From positions 1 through 64,000 of the forward strand of contig JAPYMA010003038.1 in assembly GCA_035041965.1 (NCBI GenBank): a stretch of 64,000 bases of DNA, given 5' to 3'. Both the position numbers and the translations under genes were made by a program. Shown piece after piece: positions 1 through 14,300 of the stretch. The stretch is from Anisakis pegreffii. Lineage: Eukaryota; Nematoda; Chromadorea; Rhabditida; Anisakidae. The notes under the pieces are model-generated. The model did no database searches, had not been told where the DNA came from, and saw only the letters and a list, made by a program, of their open reading frames with translations. The first letter of the stretch is position 1, and each line of letters begins with the position of its first letter.

Positions 1-3000
1 TTTAGTACACATGATATAGGGCTTGGCGATAGCTAAATGATATATTAGTAAAAATTAACCTATAACTTTTGAACTAGGAAAAATCGCTCGACAACATATA
101 TATGATTCTGAAAGCTGAGAACCTCTGCTACTCAACGGTGTCAACAGATTATAACCTTACTGATCAAATCTGAGGACACAGGTAGATCGAATGTAGTACA
201 TATGATATAGGGCTTGGCGATAGCTAAATGATATAGTATTAAAAATTAACCTATAACTTTTGAACTACGAAAAATCGCTCGACAACATATATATGATTCT
301 GAAAGCTGAGAACCTCTGCTATTCAAAGATATCAACAGATTATACCCTTACTGATCAAATCTGAGGACACAGGTAGATCGAATTTAGCACACATGATATA
401 GGGCCTGGCGATATCTAAATGATGTAGTAGTAAAATTTAACCTATAACTTTTGAAATGGAAAAAATCGCTCGACAACATATATATGATTCTGAAAGCTGA
501 GAACTTCTGCTACTCAACGGTGTCAACAGATTATAACCTTACTGATCAAATCTGAGGACACAGGTAGATCGAATTTAGCACACATGATATAGGGCCTGGC
601 GATATCTAAATGATGTAGTAGTAAAAATTAGCCTATAACTTTTGAACTAGGAAAAATCGCTCGACAACATACATAAGATTCTGAAAGCAGAGAACCTCTG
701 CTATTCAATGAGGTCAACAGATTATACCCTTACTGATCAAATCTGAGGACACAGGTAGATGGAATTTAGTACACATGATATAGGGCTTGGCGATAGCTAA
801 ATGATATATTAGTAAAAATTAACCTATAACTTTTGAACTAGGAAAAATCGCTCGACAACATATATATGATTCTGAAAGCTGAGAACCTCTGCTACTCAAC
901 GGTGTCAACAGATTATAACCTTACTGATCAAATCTGAGGACACAGGTAGATCGAATGTAGTACATATGATATAGGGCTTGGCGATAGCTAAGTGATATAG
1001 TATTAAAAATTAACCTATAACTTTTGAACTAGGAAAAATCGCTCGACAACATATATATGATTCTGAAAGCTGAGAACTTCTGCTATTCAACGATGTCAAC
1101 AGATTATACCCTTACTGATCAAATCTGAGGACACAGGTAGATCGAATTTAGTACACATGATATAGGGCTTGGCGATATCTAAATGATATAGTAGTAAAAA
1201 TTAACCTATAACTTTTGAACTAGGAAAAATCGCTCGACAACATATATATGATTCTGAAAGCTGAGAACCTCTGCTATTCAACGGTGTCAACAGATTATAA
1301 CCTTACTGATCAAATCTGAGGACACAGGTAGATCGAATGTAGTACACATGATATAGGGCTTGGCGATATCTAAATGATGTAGTAGTAAAAATTAACCTAT
1401 AACTTTTGAACTAGGAAAAAATCGCTCGACAACATATATATGATTCTGAAAGCTGAGAACCTCTGCTATTCAACGGTGTCAACAGATTATACCCTTACTG
1501 ATCAAATCTGAGGACACAGGTAGATCGAATTTAGCACACATGATATAGGGCCTGGCGATATCTAAATGATGTAGTAGTAAAAATTAACCTATAACTTTTG
1601 AACTAGGAAAAATCGCTCGACAACATATATATGATTCTTTGAGAACTTTTGCTATTCAATGATGTCAGCAGATTATACCCCTACCGATCAAATCTGAGGA
1701 CACAGGTAGATCGAATTTAGTACACATGATATAGGGCTTGGCGATAGCTAAATGATATAGTAGTCAAAATTAGCCTATAACTTTTGAACTAGGAAAAATC
1801 GCTCGACAACATATATATGATTCTGAAAGCTGAGAACCTCTGCTACTCAACGGTGTCAACAGATTATAACCTTACTGATCAAATCTGAGGACACAGGTAG
1901 ATCGAATGTAGTACATATGATATAGGGCTTGGCGATAGCTAAGTGATATAGTATTAAAAATTAACCTATAACTTTTGAACTAGGAAAAATCGCTCGACAA
2001 CATATATATGATTCTGAAAGCTGAGAACTTCTGCTATTCAACGATGTCAACAGATTATACCCTTACTGATCAAATCTGAGGACACAGGTAGATCGAATTT
2101 AGCACACATGATATAGGGCCTGGCGATATCTAAATGATGTAGTAGTAAAATTTAACCTATAACTTTTGAAATGGAAAAAATCGCTCGACAACATATATAT
2201 GATTCTGAAAGCTGAGAACTTCTGCTACTCAACGGTGTCAACAGATTATAACCTTACTGATCAAATCTGAGGACACAGGTAGATCGAATTTAGCACACAT
2301 GATATAGGGCCTGGCGATATCTAAATGATGTAGTAGTAAAAATTAGCCTATAACTTTTGAACTAGGAAAAATCGCTCCACAACATACATAAGATTCTGAA
2401 AGCAGAGAACCTCTGCTATTCAATGATGTCAACAGATTATACCCTTACTGATCAAATCTGAGGACACAGGTAGATCGAATGTAGTACACATGATATAGGG
2501 CTTGGCGATAGCTAAATGATATAGTAGTAAAAATTAACCTATAACTTTTGAACTAGGAAAAATCGCTCGACAACATATATGTGATTCTGAAAGCTGAGAA
2601 CCTTTGCTATTCAATGATGTCAACAGATTATACCCTTACTGATCAAATCTGAGGACACAGGTAGATCGAATGTAGTACACATGATATAGGGCTTCGCGAT
2701 AGCTAAATGATATACTAGTGAAAATTAACCTATAACTTTTGAACTAGGAAAAATCGCTCGACAACATATATGTGATTCTGGAAGAAGAGAACCTCTGCTA
2801 TTCAACGGTGTCAACAGATTATAACCTTACTGATCAAATCTGAGGACACAGGTAGATCGAATGTAGTACACATGATATAGGGCTTGGCGATATCTAAATG
2901 ATGTAGTAGTAAAAATTAACCTATAACTTTTGAACTAGGAAAAATCGCTCGACAACATATATATGATTCTGAAAGCTGAGAACTTCTGCTATTCAACGGT

Positions 3001-4941
3001 GTCAACAGATTATACCCTTACTGATCAAATCTGAGGACACAGGTAGATCGAATTTAGCACACATGATATAGGGCCTGGCGATATCTAAATGATGTAGTAG
3101 TAAAAATTAACCTATAACTTTTGAACTAGGAAAAATCGCTCGACAACATATATATGATTCTGATTGAGAACTTTTGCTATTCAATGATGTCAGCAGATTA
3201 TACCCCTACCGATCAAATCTGAGGACACAGGTAGATCGAATTTAGTACACATGATATAGGGCTTGGCGATAGCTAAATGATATATTAGTAAAAATTAACC
3301 TATAACTTTTGAACTAGGAAAAATCGCTCGACAACATATATATGATTCTGAAAGCTGAGAACCTCTGCTACTCAACGGTGTCAACAGATTATAACCTTAC
3401 TGATCAAATCTGAGGACACAGGTAGATCGAATGTAGTACATATGATATAGGGCTTGGCGATAGCTAAGTGATATAGTATTAAAAATTAACCTATAACTTT
3501 TGAACTAGGAAAAATCGCTCGACAACATATATATGATTCTGAAAGCTGAGAACTTCTGCTATTCAACGATGTCAACAGATTATACCCTTACTGATCAAAT
3601 CTGAGGACACAGGTAGATCGAATTTAGCACACATGATATAGGGCCTGGCGATATCTAAATGATGTAGTAGTAAAATTTAACCTATAACTTTTGAAATGGA
3701 AAAAATCGCTCGACAACATATATATGATTCTGAAAGCTGAGAACTTCTGCTACTCAACGGTGTCAACAGATTATAACCTTACTGATCAAATCTGAGGACA
3801 CAGGTAGATCGAATTTAGCACACATGATATAGGGCCTGGCGATATCTAAATGATGTAGTAGTAAAAATTAGCCTATAACTTTTGAACTAGGAAAAATCGC
3901 TCGACAACATATATATGATTCTGAAAGCAGAGAACCTCTGCTATTCAACGGTGTCAACAGATTATAACCTTACTGATCAAATCTGAGGACACAGGTAGAT
4001 CGAATGTAGTACACATGATATAGGGCTTGGCGATATCTATGTGATATAGTATTAAAAATTAACCTATAACTTTTGAACTAGAAAAAATCGCTCGACAACA
4101 TATATGTGATTCTGAAAGCTTAGAGCCTTCGCTATTCAATGGTGTCAACAGATTATACCCTTACTGATCAAATCTGAGGACACAGGTAGATCGAATGTAG
4201 TACACATGATATAGGGCTTGGCGATATCTAAATGATGTAGTAGTAAAAATTAACCTATAACTTTTGAACTAGGAAAAATCGCTCGACAACATATATGTGA
4301 TTCTGGAAGAAGAGAACCTCTGCTATTCAACGGTGTCAACAGATTATAACCTTACTGATCAAATCTGAGCACACAGGTAGATCGAATGTAGTACACATGA
4401 TATAGGGCTTGGCGATATCTAAATGATGTAGTAGTAAAAATTAACCTATAACTTTTGAACTAGGAAAAATCGCTCGACAACATACATATGATTCTGAAAG
4501 CAGAGAACCTCTGCTATTCAATGAGGTCAACAGATTATACCCTTACTGATCAAATCTGAGGACACAGGTAGATCGAATTTAGCACACATGATATAGGGCC
4601 TGGCGATATCTAAATGATGTAGTAGTAAAAATTAACGTGTAACTTTTGAAATGGAAAAAATCGCTCGACAACATATATGTGATTCTGGAAGGAGAGAATC
4701 TCTGCTATTCAATGGTGTCAACAGATTATAACCCCACTGATCAAATCGGAGGACACAGGTAGATCGAATGTAGTACATATGATACAGGGCTTGGCGATAG
4801 CTAAGTGATATAGTATTAAAAATTAACCTATAACTTTTGAACTAGAAAAAATCGCTCGACAACATACATATGATTCTGAAAGCTTAGAGCCTCCGCTATT
4901 CAATAGTGTCAACAGATTATAACCTTACTGATTATAACCTT
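1..4941. repeat. 191-bp satellite array (about 25.8 tandem copies, open at the left edge)
   Basis: A unit of about 191 bp repeats from base 1 to about 4941. The landmark TGAGGACACAGGTAGAT recurs at 171, 362, 553, 744, 935, 1126, 1317 and onward, almost always 191 bp apart. The units near 1695 and 3220 are shorter (186 and 188 bp). The best-conserved segment contains GAAAAAATCG or GGAAAAATCGCTCGACAACA. Variant positions such as TTTAGTACAC versus TGTAGTACAT and CTACTCAACGG versus CTATTCAATGA mark distinct monomer types that reappear in the same order. The last unit breaks down at about 4915-4945. No open frame runs through the units. The array looks like non-coding satellite DNA, possibly heterochromatin or chromosome-end/centromere flank; that role is inferred. 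Confidence 0.97.
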
Positions 4942-7900
4942 ACTAAGGAAAATATTTGTGGATTCAATTCCAACTTAATATTCGAATTTTTCTGTTCCGC
5001 AAAATTTAAACATGCCAAACCATTCAATATAACATTCTGTGAGCGAATTCATCAGAAGCAAGGAAATATTCCGACTTCACATCACATCTGAATCACTATA
5101 ATGAATGAATTATAATGCACTGAACTGTTGCCGTCGTGTTCAGTTCACTAGAGCATCGCGTGAGTGTTTCCTTGCCCTTAAGACGCTTGAATGGTGACTT
5201 TTAGGACTTCCGTACCTGTCCAAACGCACACGGCTGTAAATCAGATGCCGAATACAAATGCAGCCCCTTAATGTGTAAGCCTATATCAGGCCTATGTATG
5301 AGCGCAATCGCCTGTGAGTGCAATCGAAATGCGTGTGGTTCAAAACAATTAACAAACTTAAATTTATAGCCATTTGTGTTCTTTCCGAACGCAGCATACG
5401 GCTCTTTAGAGTTTATTTACTTTGCATTAATTTCTCTTGCTACTCACATATCAAACAAAGCTTTAAGCTTGAATGAGGTGCACCTTCGATCGATGTCTTG
5501 ATTCACATACTTCTCTGCAGAGACACCGGACAATAACTGATGAAATTGCCTTCATAAGAATGTAATCATGCTTTGCTGGCTGTTATGAATGGATCTGTTT
5601 GTATTCGGTGCTGTTGCTCACAATCGTCGTGCTTCAGTTGGGCTTTTTGTGTGAACGATCTTACATTAGTGAACAGTAAAGCGAATGGAATTACATTTAT
5701 AGAGTCATTCAAATCAAACAACTCCTATGAAAACAACCAACGTGCGATAACAGTCGTGATTAGGGTTTGCAAAATGCCGACGATTTTTCAATCCCGGGAT
5801 CGATTTTTGATCCCGGAATAATCCCGGGATCGAACAATTATTGAAATATCGATGCGGGACATGTTTAAAAACTTTTTTCGAACCAATATGTTCATTATTA
5901 ATCAGAAAGAAGCTAATTCAACAAATTATTGAGCAAATCCAAGGAACTAAGCATTCAAATTCAAATTAATATTACATATAATGATGCCGCAAGGGCATAC
6001 TGCATATTCTATGCTAAGGCATCTTGTCATCTCGGGTCTAAGCTAATAGCAATACACTTGCGTGTGAATATGAAATTCTTGATTCTCAAACACTTATTTG
6101 CAATGCTTTAACTCCATTTTATCTCAGTATTAACATCAACCGAATTCTGCCATTTCGGAAATTTCGATTTTTTACGAGATATTTTTTATCGCATAAGTTA
6201 TATCATTTGAATTTTGAAAAAATTAAGAGTTCAGAGTTTATCTAAAAAGTTAATAAACATCTGCAATGGATTTTCATCGAACCATCGAGCACTTACATAT
6301 TTGATAATTTCGATCAAAAATCATGCAAATGTACTTGATATTCAAGCTTAAGATCCTTTTGAATGGAACAACTTTGCTCACTTCGGCAATGAACTCTCGC
6401 TACGAGTGAACTCAATGAGAATTTATGTATATTTCGATCGGATGAAAACTTTTCCAAATAGCGAAGTAAAAAGATTTGCAGTCTTTGGAACATGCAGTTG
6501 AATTAACAGATGGAATATTGAAGCCGAACAAATCTTGTGGGACGAAATGACCAAGATTTCATTGAACTTTGTTGCTCTTGGTTTTTATTAGAAAATGTGA
6601 TGATCTCTGTTAGTCTATTACATAGAAATGCATCCAGATGAGCGTGATATAAACCAATGAAGAGCGGAATAGTCAGTTGAATATTCAATGAAATGTTACG
6701 TAAAAGTTCATCGATCTGTGCCGACGATTTTCCAATCCCATGTCATTCGTTGATCATGTAAGTCGTCCAAATTGCATCTATTTTTCTTAGCTGAACATCA
6801 ATGATAAAGGGCAGACAGCAAAGATAACTGCATATAAATTAGATGGGAATGATAGCCGAATGGTTTTACTTTGTAAACACGATGAATTGTGTGTATTCGC
6901 TTGATAAAAGTTAAAGATTCAGACATTCCAGTACAGCTGCAGTCTTTTGAATGCAGCTATGTTTTGTATGCGAAGTGAAGTGTACTTCATGGAATACTCA
7001 TGCATTACTAATGACAATAAAAGTTCAGCCTGAGTGTGTTTATCAACAGAGGTAAGCGGAATGAACTCGTATTCATCTCTTATTTGTTGAAATCCTAAAA
7101 AATATTCTTTCAGTCATATCCGATCGCTTCAAATATGAAGGCTGGCAGGGGATATAAAAACCTGAGAGGTGCCTTGAGGACCTCAGAGTATGTGATTGAA
7201 GCTGGATGTGTGAACAGATGATTACAACTAAACATCTGCCTTGAATGCACAATGAAAGTGGTAATGAACATTGAGGATTGCTTCGAAAAATTAACAATTT
7301 AATCAAAGTGTGGGCGGGCCTGTTATATTTGAGTAATTTATTTTCATATTACGTCTGTTCTAAAAGATAGAGATTAAATGGCATTTATAAGTATTCTCGT
7401 ATTCACGTGATCAGAACATAAGAACAATTCGAGAGATTAATTACCGAAGTTCAAGGAATATTTTTTTTCTCTCATAACATCGCTAAAACATTGACGGGCA
7501 ACTCGTTGTGTGTTAATTTAATTGAATTATCCACGTTAAATATCACTTCAACTCTGTTTTCTTGGTAACTGCTCTCCGATTTCAATTTTTTAGCATATCT
7601 TTAACGATGAATTATAAAGACTTAAAGTCATTAATCGCCTTAGTTGTTTGAGGTTCTTGACTAATGTTGCAGTGCAGTAAAGGCGATCGCTGGTTGTGGC
7701 CCATGCGATCTTGAGGTTATCCACCTCTAGATATGAGATTATTCTCACAGAACATATTCATCGATAACGAAACCACATAGCGTTTTTGAATATTTTACTG
7801 TTCAGATCAATTTAAACAATAATAATGAATGACAGGAACACAACTAGACTACTTAACTTTTCAAAGTTTGAATCACGTTTCACCCAAACAGTTTTGCACA

Positions 7901-8304
7901 CATCTGACTAACAATCGAGACCGACAGCAGTAAAAGCGAAATGAAGTCTTACACATGAATGCAATAGGAATGAAGCTCTTATTCTTCACAGAGAACAGAT
8001 TTTCAGAGACTTTACGAACAACCATTAAGAGCACATAAACGGAAACGAACACGGATATGAAAGGACAGCTACTGCTGTGGATATATGTTTCGGAACACTT
8101 CATTGAAGTGCTTTGGTTTCATCAACAAACAGGATAATTTAGTAGAGAATACGCACAGAAATTAACTCTATCCATTAAGTGACACTGGAATGACCTAGAA
8201 TTCAGAAAAACAGATGCGAGTATATATGAACAGCCATATGAAGTGATTTGAGCGAGAGAATGTTTGTAAGAGAAGGATTATGCTTGAGAAGGAATGCTTC
8301 AACA
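4942..8304. other. Gene-free stretch between satellite and AMPD
   Basis: Both strands were read and no exon chain with plausible splice phases was found. Short ORFs here are AT-rich and lack recognisable domains. The one structured piece is the CCCGGGATC-rich hAT-like repeat end near 5755-5865. A near copy of its TGCCGACGATTTTYCAATCCC word occurs at about 6720-6740. The lower part, just below 8305, would hold the AMPD 3' untranslated region. Confidence 0.6.
5755..5865. mobile_element. hAT-like repeat terminus (CCCGGGATC words)
   Basis: The stretch TAGGGTTTGCAAAATGCCG is followed by several close copies of a CCCGGGATCG word (AATCCCGGGATCG, TGATCCCGGAAT, AATCCCGGGATCG). Subterminal iteration of a short word behind a TAGGG or CAGGG terminus is typical of hAT-superfamily element ends, where the words are thought to bind transposase. 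No opposite end, target duplication or transposase ORF was found, so this is either a solo end or a decayed non-autonomous copy. Confidence 0.4.
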
Positions 8305-11300
8305 CTAATGGAAATTCTTTGTTCGGAACAAATTGCAGAGTTCATCGACAAGTGCTTCATGTCTAAACGAAACGCGAATATCCGGTACATTTGTTCGTGA
8401 TACGTCATTGCCGAGCACTCCTTCCTCTCTGTAGTTCGGCCCTAACCAATGAATCTTCACCTGAACAATCATTCAAATGAATAATCGTTTACAACTCGCA
8501 ATTAGTCATATGCATTATGCATTCAAATGCATTAAACAAACGTAAATCAACCTTATCTTCGAATCCACTCTGCAGCACACTATTCCTTGCCAATTCACAC
8601 ATATCACAACTGCTCAACTTCCAAACTTGTGCCGCGATACTGTACTCTTCCATTAATGCCTCCTGTATTGTTCATTCCATTGAGTCAAACCATAAGATTA
8701 TGAGTTTGTTCATTCAATGGCACTATTAAACAAGGCACTTTTTACGAGAATTTCAATCAATCTTACGAAAAAAGACGAAAATAATTTTCATTAAACACTG
8801 AGAAACGTTTCTTTCTCAACACCTTGAAACATCAAAAATAACAGAAATGTGTACCTTAGTGAAATGGAACTGCAATGGATCGTCGGTGGAAAGTGATACA
8901 TTAAGACCTTTCATATGAAAATCGGGTAATGGATTACGATAGTAGCTGATGAATAGGGAATTATTGCTGAGCGGTGACATCGCAATTCCAATTTGAGTTA
9001 AATAGAACAGATATTGAAGAACGGGAACCTTAACGAATTATCTGACAATGAGTATTCAAATGGTCACAAAGAAAGTGTGCTAATGCAATTTTCATGGCTT
9101 TGACACGGCTTCTTCTTGCAGCCAACTATCTACAAGTATCCAAATAGCCTCCTCACATGCCTTACAACAAAACAATCGAAAACTCAAATCCTTCTTTTTC
9201 AGTGTTCAATTTTCATGTCTTTCCTCTTCCTTTTGTGTCCTTCAGGCACTCTTAAAGAGATCGCTTATATCACAAATTCGCCAGTTACGATTACGAGAAA
9301 TAAGAAGTCAAGTTGCTGAATCGAAACGAAAAAAAAACAAGTTGCGAAAAGGAAACAATTCACATACTTTACGCAATAAAAGTCCATGTGCAATACTCTC
9401 ACTGAGAAGATAACCCGCAATTAAATGATTCACATGACCTGCTTCACCACAATGAGGTCGCAGCGAAAATGTGTTCAGACCTCGCTCTCTGTTAAAAATG
9501 AATAATGCACATTCTTTGACTTAACATTCAAACTCGATTTCGGTGAATCGAAAATATTACACTCGTTCAGATCATTTGTTATCACAAAAAGAAAAATCTT
9601 AATACATCCACTGAATCGAAAATACATTTGCTGCTTTCAGTTAGTCTAAATTGCATCTGAAGCGGTCGAAAACATAAAACTGAACGCTCTTATTATTAGA
9701 CATTAAACTGTTGCATACTACTTTACAAAACAAACTCTTAAAGAATATCATAAACGATCTACCTCCGCAATGAGTTCAAAGCCGTCAAATTCGCATACAT
9801 ATAATACAGATAATATTTATACGGTGGATTCTCTGGATCGGTATACCGATCCGGAGATGGTGTCGAACGGTCGAACTGAAAATACCTATTTTTATTGCGA
9901 GAGCCAAAGTCGCTATTTGATTATAAAGCAGCATCGCATAACCATCGACAGTTCCAATTCGCATCAATGAATTATTATTCTTGCTCTGATTAAAATGAAA
10001 TAAATTCCAACACTTGAACACCATGTTTAGATAGACTCACATTCACATGTTCATGTTTACTTTCGTCGTCGACTGAATCGAAACCAGAGATTTGCTGAAG
10101 GAATCTGAACAAGTCAGGATGCGTTTCAGGATCATTGCTCACTTCAAACAGTGGTGTGAACACATTGTCCAGAAATTCGTCGAAGCTTTTCACCATATTT
10201 CTCGACCGATAAACATCACTTCAATAGAGTAGTTGAATTTGTATGAATTCAGTTATTACTGCTTTGGTTAAAGGAAAACCAAATATATCACACACAAAAC
10301 AAGACGTAAAAGCAATGAGAAAGGGGAAACGAAATGAAGCTCGGAAAGAATCTGAAAGGAAAGATGAATTTGACGGAAGGAAAACGGCGAAAAACTGGAA
10401 CAAGAACGAACTAAAGTCGTGGTACTTGGATGAGATATCGAGAGTTTGCAGAATAAACATCATTCGAGATAGCCCATTCGGCCAGTGCGTCCCATTCGCC
10501 GCGACTATGACCGTAAATTGACAGACGTGGTTCAGCATGCTGATACTTACTGTCCTCCAAGTCCGACAGCACCTCCTCGAATTCGAATGTATTCCCAAAT
10601 GTTATCACCGAAATTTGTTCAACCAATTTACAGAGTGCTAATCAATTCTTTGGTGACATTTCAATTATTAAAGATTGTTATGAGTATGATTTGAGCACTT
10701 GCATGGTATCAAATTTATCTCAAATTGCACTCGAATTTGCAGGAGACGCATCTTTCTTCAGTGGCTTGCAAGGCAAACAATTTGAAAGGTGAGTCGGTGG
10801 TCACAGACTAAGCTCTACCCTTCTGTACCCATAATAAACCACCACTTCAGTAGTATCACTTTACAAACTAAGGAAGAAAGAAAAATTAAAACAAACAATT
10901 TACATACTTTTAGTACTTCAGCGAAATATTTCCCACCTACGAAATTGTTGGTCTTGATGAAGATCTCTCTGAGAGTACTCTCTCCAACCGGATTGTACTT
11001 GGTGTTGAATTTGTCAAAACGATGAAAAGTGTTGCGATCTGCATGCACATCCAACATGTCCACTGATAAATCATAGGCGTTAATACCTAATCCTTGGAAT
11101 ACTTCCGCCAAAGTGATCCTTTTACCGTTCTACAGAAATGACATTGAATCGTGTGTAAATTGAATTCGGTGCTTGAAATTCAAGAAAAAAAACTGAATGA
11201 TGCCGATTCAAAAGATAGAGTTGAGAACGATAACTGAACAAACGAAAGTGCATATCGAATTTCCGCTGTTGAATTCAAATGACCATACAAGAATACATCA

Positions 11301-14300
11301 ATGCATTTAATTTATCGCACGCAAATAATTTAGTTAATGTTCACCTTCTCCAAAACTACTGTATCCTTTTCAGTTTTCATCTTTTTCTTTATGAATCGCA
11401 GCAGATGTTTCTGATTCATTGAACTTGCAGCGTGGATGTGAGTGTCAACCTGAATTACGAGTGCAAAATAAGTTTGTTTGATGAAATGCAAACGGTATCT
11501 GTTGAGTTGTTGGTAATGTGAACATCGTGAAATGGTCAATTCTCCATTAGAAATGTGCCTCAGTGATGCCGAATATGGTACTGATTTGTCAACAAATTGC
11601 AAAAACTTGAAATACACAGTGGGATAAATTGAATTATACAGTTTGCACAATCAATCACTGGAATGGGTGAGCCTTTAACAACTTCCACTTACATCATATC
11701 GTATATCGTATGTGCTACATTACCTTTCTGATATTGTAAAAGTCCCTGTGCGGAACAGACTTTTGTTCGTGAAGTTCAAGCAATTCATTCAAAAGAGTAT
11801 GCAGCTGGAACTTATTTTGCAGGAAACTGAGTCGCCGGAAGCAAAAGCTTTTCCTGAAATAAAAGTGAGTGGGAAAAGCAAACTTTAACTGTATGTTATT
11901 ACGAAGTGATTTAACACTATGGCTCTATGATTTTAATTACAGATGTTCTTTTTTTGCAAAAATGCACTGAATAATGAAATTTGAATGTATGGACAATTAG
12001 AGTCGTCCTCGCGAAACCCTTACAAAAGAGCGATCAATTCAATAAGCTTACAACGGTCCATTAGCAACCATATCCGTGAGGCGATCTGTATCGCGTAAGT
12101 ACTTCTCTCTGGGGATGTAATATCTCGCAAACTTCTCAGCAATTTCTCCTTTCTCGTTCAGTATTTCCACCTCAAAATTGAATTCTTTTCAACAACGCAT
12201 TTCAATAACAAAACAACATTGAGTTGTATTGTAATTCATCGAGAAACCAGGAATGATCTCATTCTGAAGAATGATCTTTAGCCATTTAGCCACTTATTTG
12301 TATCGGTACGATTGATTAGCATCAATATTGACGTTTTACGTTTCTGATTAAGCACACAATTTTGGGAGATTTTCCTCGATTTGTTCAAGCTATAAAATAC
12401 TGCATCGATGTAATGTTCATCGTTTCAATTGCACACAGTGCCGTTGTCCATAACGTATCTTCCAATAGACAACTAATCTCAATCAGATGACGATCTCGCT
12501 TAAATTTCATAAGAGTGCACTACTCACAACGCCATTTCTTCGCTTCAGTTCATAAATGGTTTTGTATTTTGGCAATGGAGTATGCAGTCCCCAGTGATCC
12601 TCTGGTGGTTCGGGTGGATTGAACGATGTTTGCGCGGCTGAAAAGGAACAAATGAATTTTTAAAGTGAATTTATTAGATAAAGAAAAGCATTCTCTCGCA
12701 TGCGTGCCATAAGGAGAAATGAAATTAACATTACTTCCGACAGCAACTATTGTTAATGATATTAACTTAATGTGATACAATTAATACTACATAATTCAAT
12801 AAAATACTATCTAGCACACGAATTATCCACTGGAAACTGTTAGTAGACTGCACTTCCGAAGGAGTTCTTATAAAGTCATTTATGATTATAATGAGGTATG
12901 GTTAGAGACTGACACATGAAACAGTAATTATTTCTCACAACCAGAATAATTGGCTGCACTTGAGTTTGTATGGACTGTTGAAATTTAATGACTTCAACAA
13001 TAGCTGTCAGTGAAACGCAGCGATGGGATCAGGAGCACACATCAGAAACAATCACCTTTCTGACTGATAACACCGTACTTAGAATTATTGGGGTCTACGG
13101 TGAGCGGTTGTTTTGTCGATCGTTCTGTGCGATCGGCAAAATGTTCGTCATTGTTGCGATGGCTTAACGGATTGTTGTTGGTATTCGGCTGGATTTAACT
13201 ATGCAAATTATCTATGGCGCTCGTTATTGGTTGGTTGTGGCGTGCTTGATATGCCGATTGCTATGCATCTACTCGGTTACATTAATCGTTTATTACTGAT
13301 AACGAAAGATTACTGATTCACTACTGATGGCTGTTCCAAACAACTACTCTGAACGATCGTTGGACAAGTGTTCAATCGATCAATCGGAATGTATTTTCGG
13401 GCTCTTTCTGAGTCCCTCTCCCTAGAAATAAATGGGCATATGGGAGAGTAGCCCAAAACCTCTGTACTTGCCAAATCAATAATTCAAGTTCGGATTTCAT
13501 GAAGACAGATGATTCCAAACGCTATTATTGTTAGCTGCGCGGAAAGAAGAATGCCAAGGAAGGAAGAATGTGATATTAGTGATATTGGTAATAACAGAGA
13601 GGCATAAACTCGTAATGAGTTGGATTTGCTGATTAAATAAATAAATAAATAAATAAATAAGCAGGCATGTTCTTGAGAGCAATTTAACTCAACCGCTTTC
13701 AGATTTTAAAAAAACCACTGAAACACAGTGCTATGAATGTTTCGAGCGTACATGTAAGAAAAATGTCAACGAGTGTTATGAACTGAAATCGCAATATATT
13801 ACCACTGAAATTCAGCGCAAAACACAAGGATTTTGAATGATAATCAAGTTTTCATGTAAGAGACATTAACAAGATTATTTCGTTCGATTCACATCAGAAC
13901 ACAAATCACAGTCATTGGTTAGGATTACTGCATGCGATTAACAAGTAATCACTACATATTTTAGTTCACTTTTCACTACTCTTCTACTTTTAATTCACTT
14001 ATGTAATATCATTGGAACCTTTTTCATTGCTGCGATCAGATTCTGAATTCGATACGACTAGTTGCGTAGCTGAGATCACGTTTGCATGAAGTGTTGGCGG
14101 TTTCTCTTAAAACTGCTTTTTTTATTCTCTTCGTTACCATAAGTGAATTCACACAGAACTTAACGCATGTCTTCTGAGGAAGAAACTCAGATTCATGAAA
14201 TGTGCTTTGGAGATAAATTCGCGTATGAATGCAATGTGTCGAGATCACACCAGCGCGGGACACATACTTGCAGCATCTCGAATTCGATTCACGCTGTTTA

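Noticed and set aside
1..4941. CRISPR array or LTR interpretation of the repeats
   Set aside because: Units are head-to-tail, about 191 bp, with no unique spacers and no coding content; this is satellite DNA.
4906..5091. 61-codon ORF at the satellite edge
   Set aside because: It begins in the satellite remnant and has no protein features.
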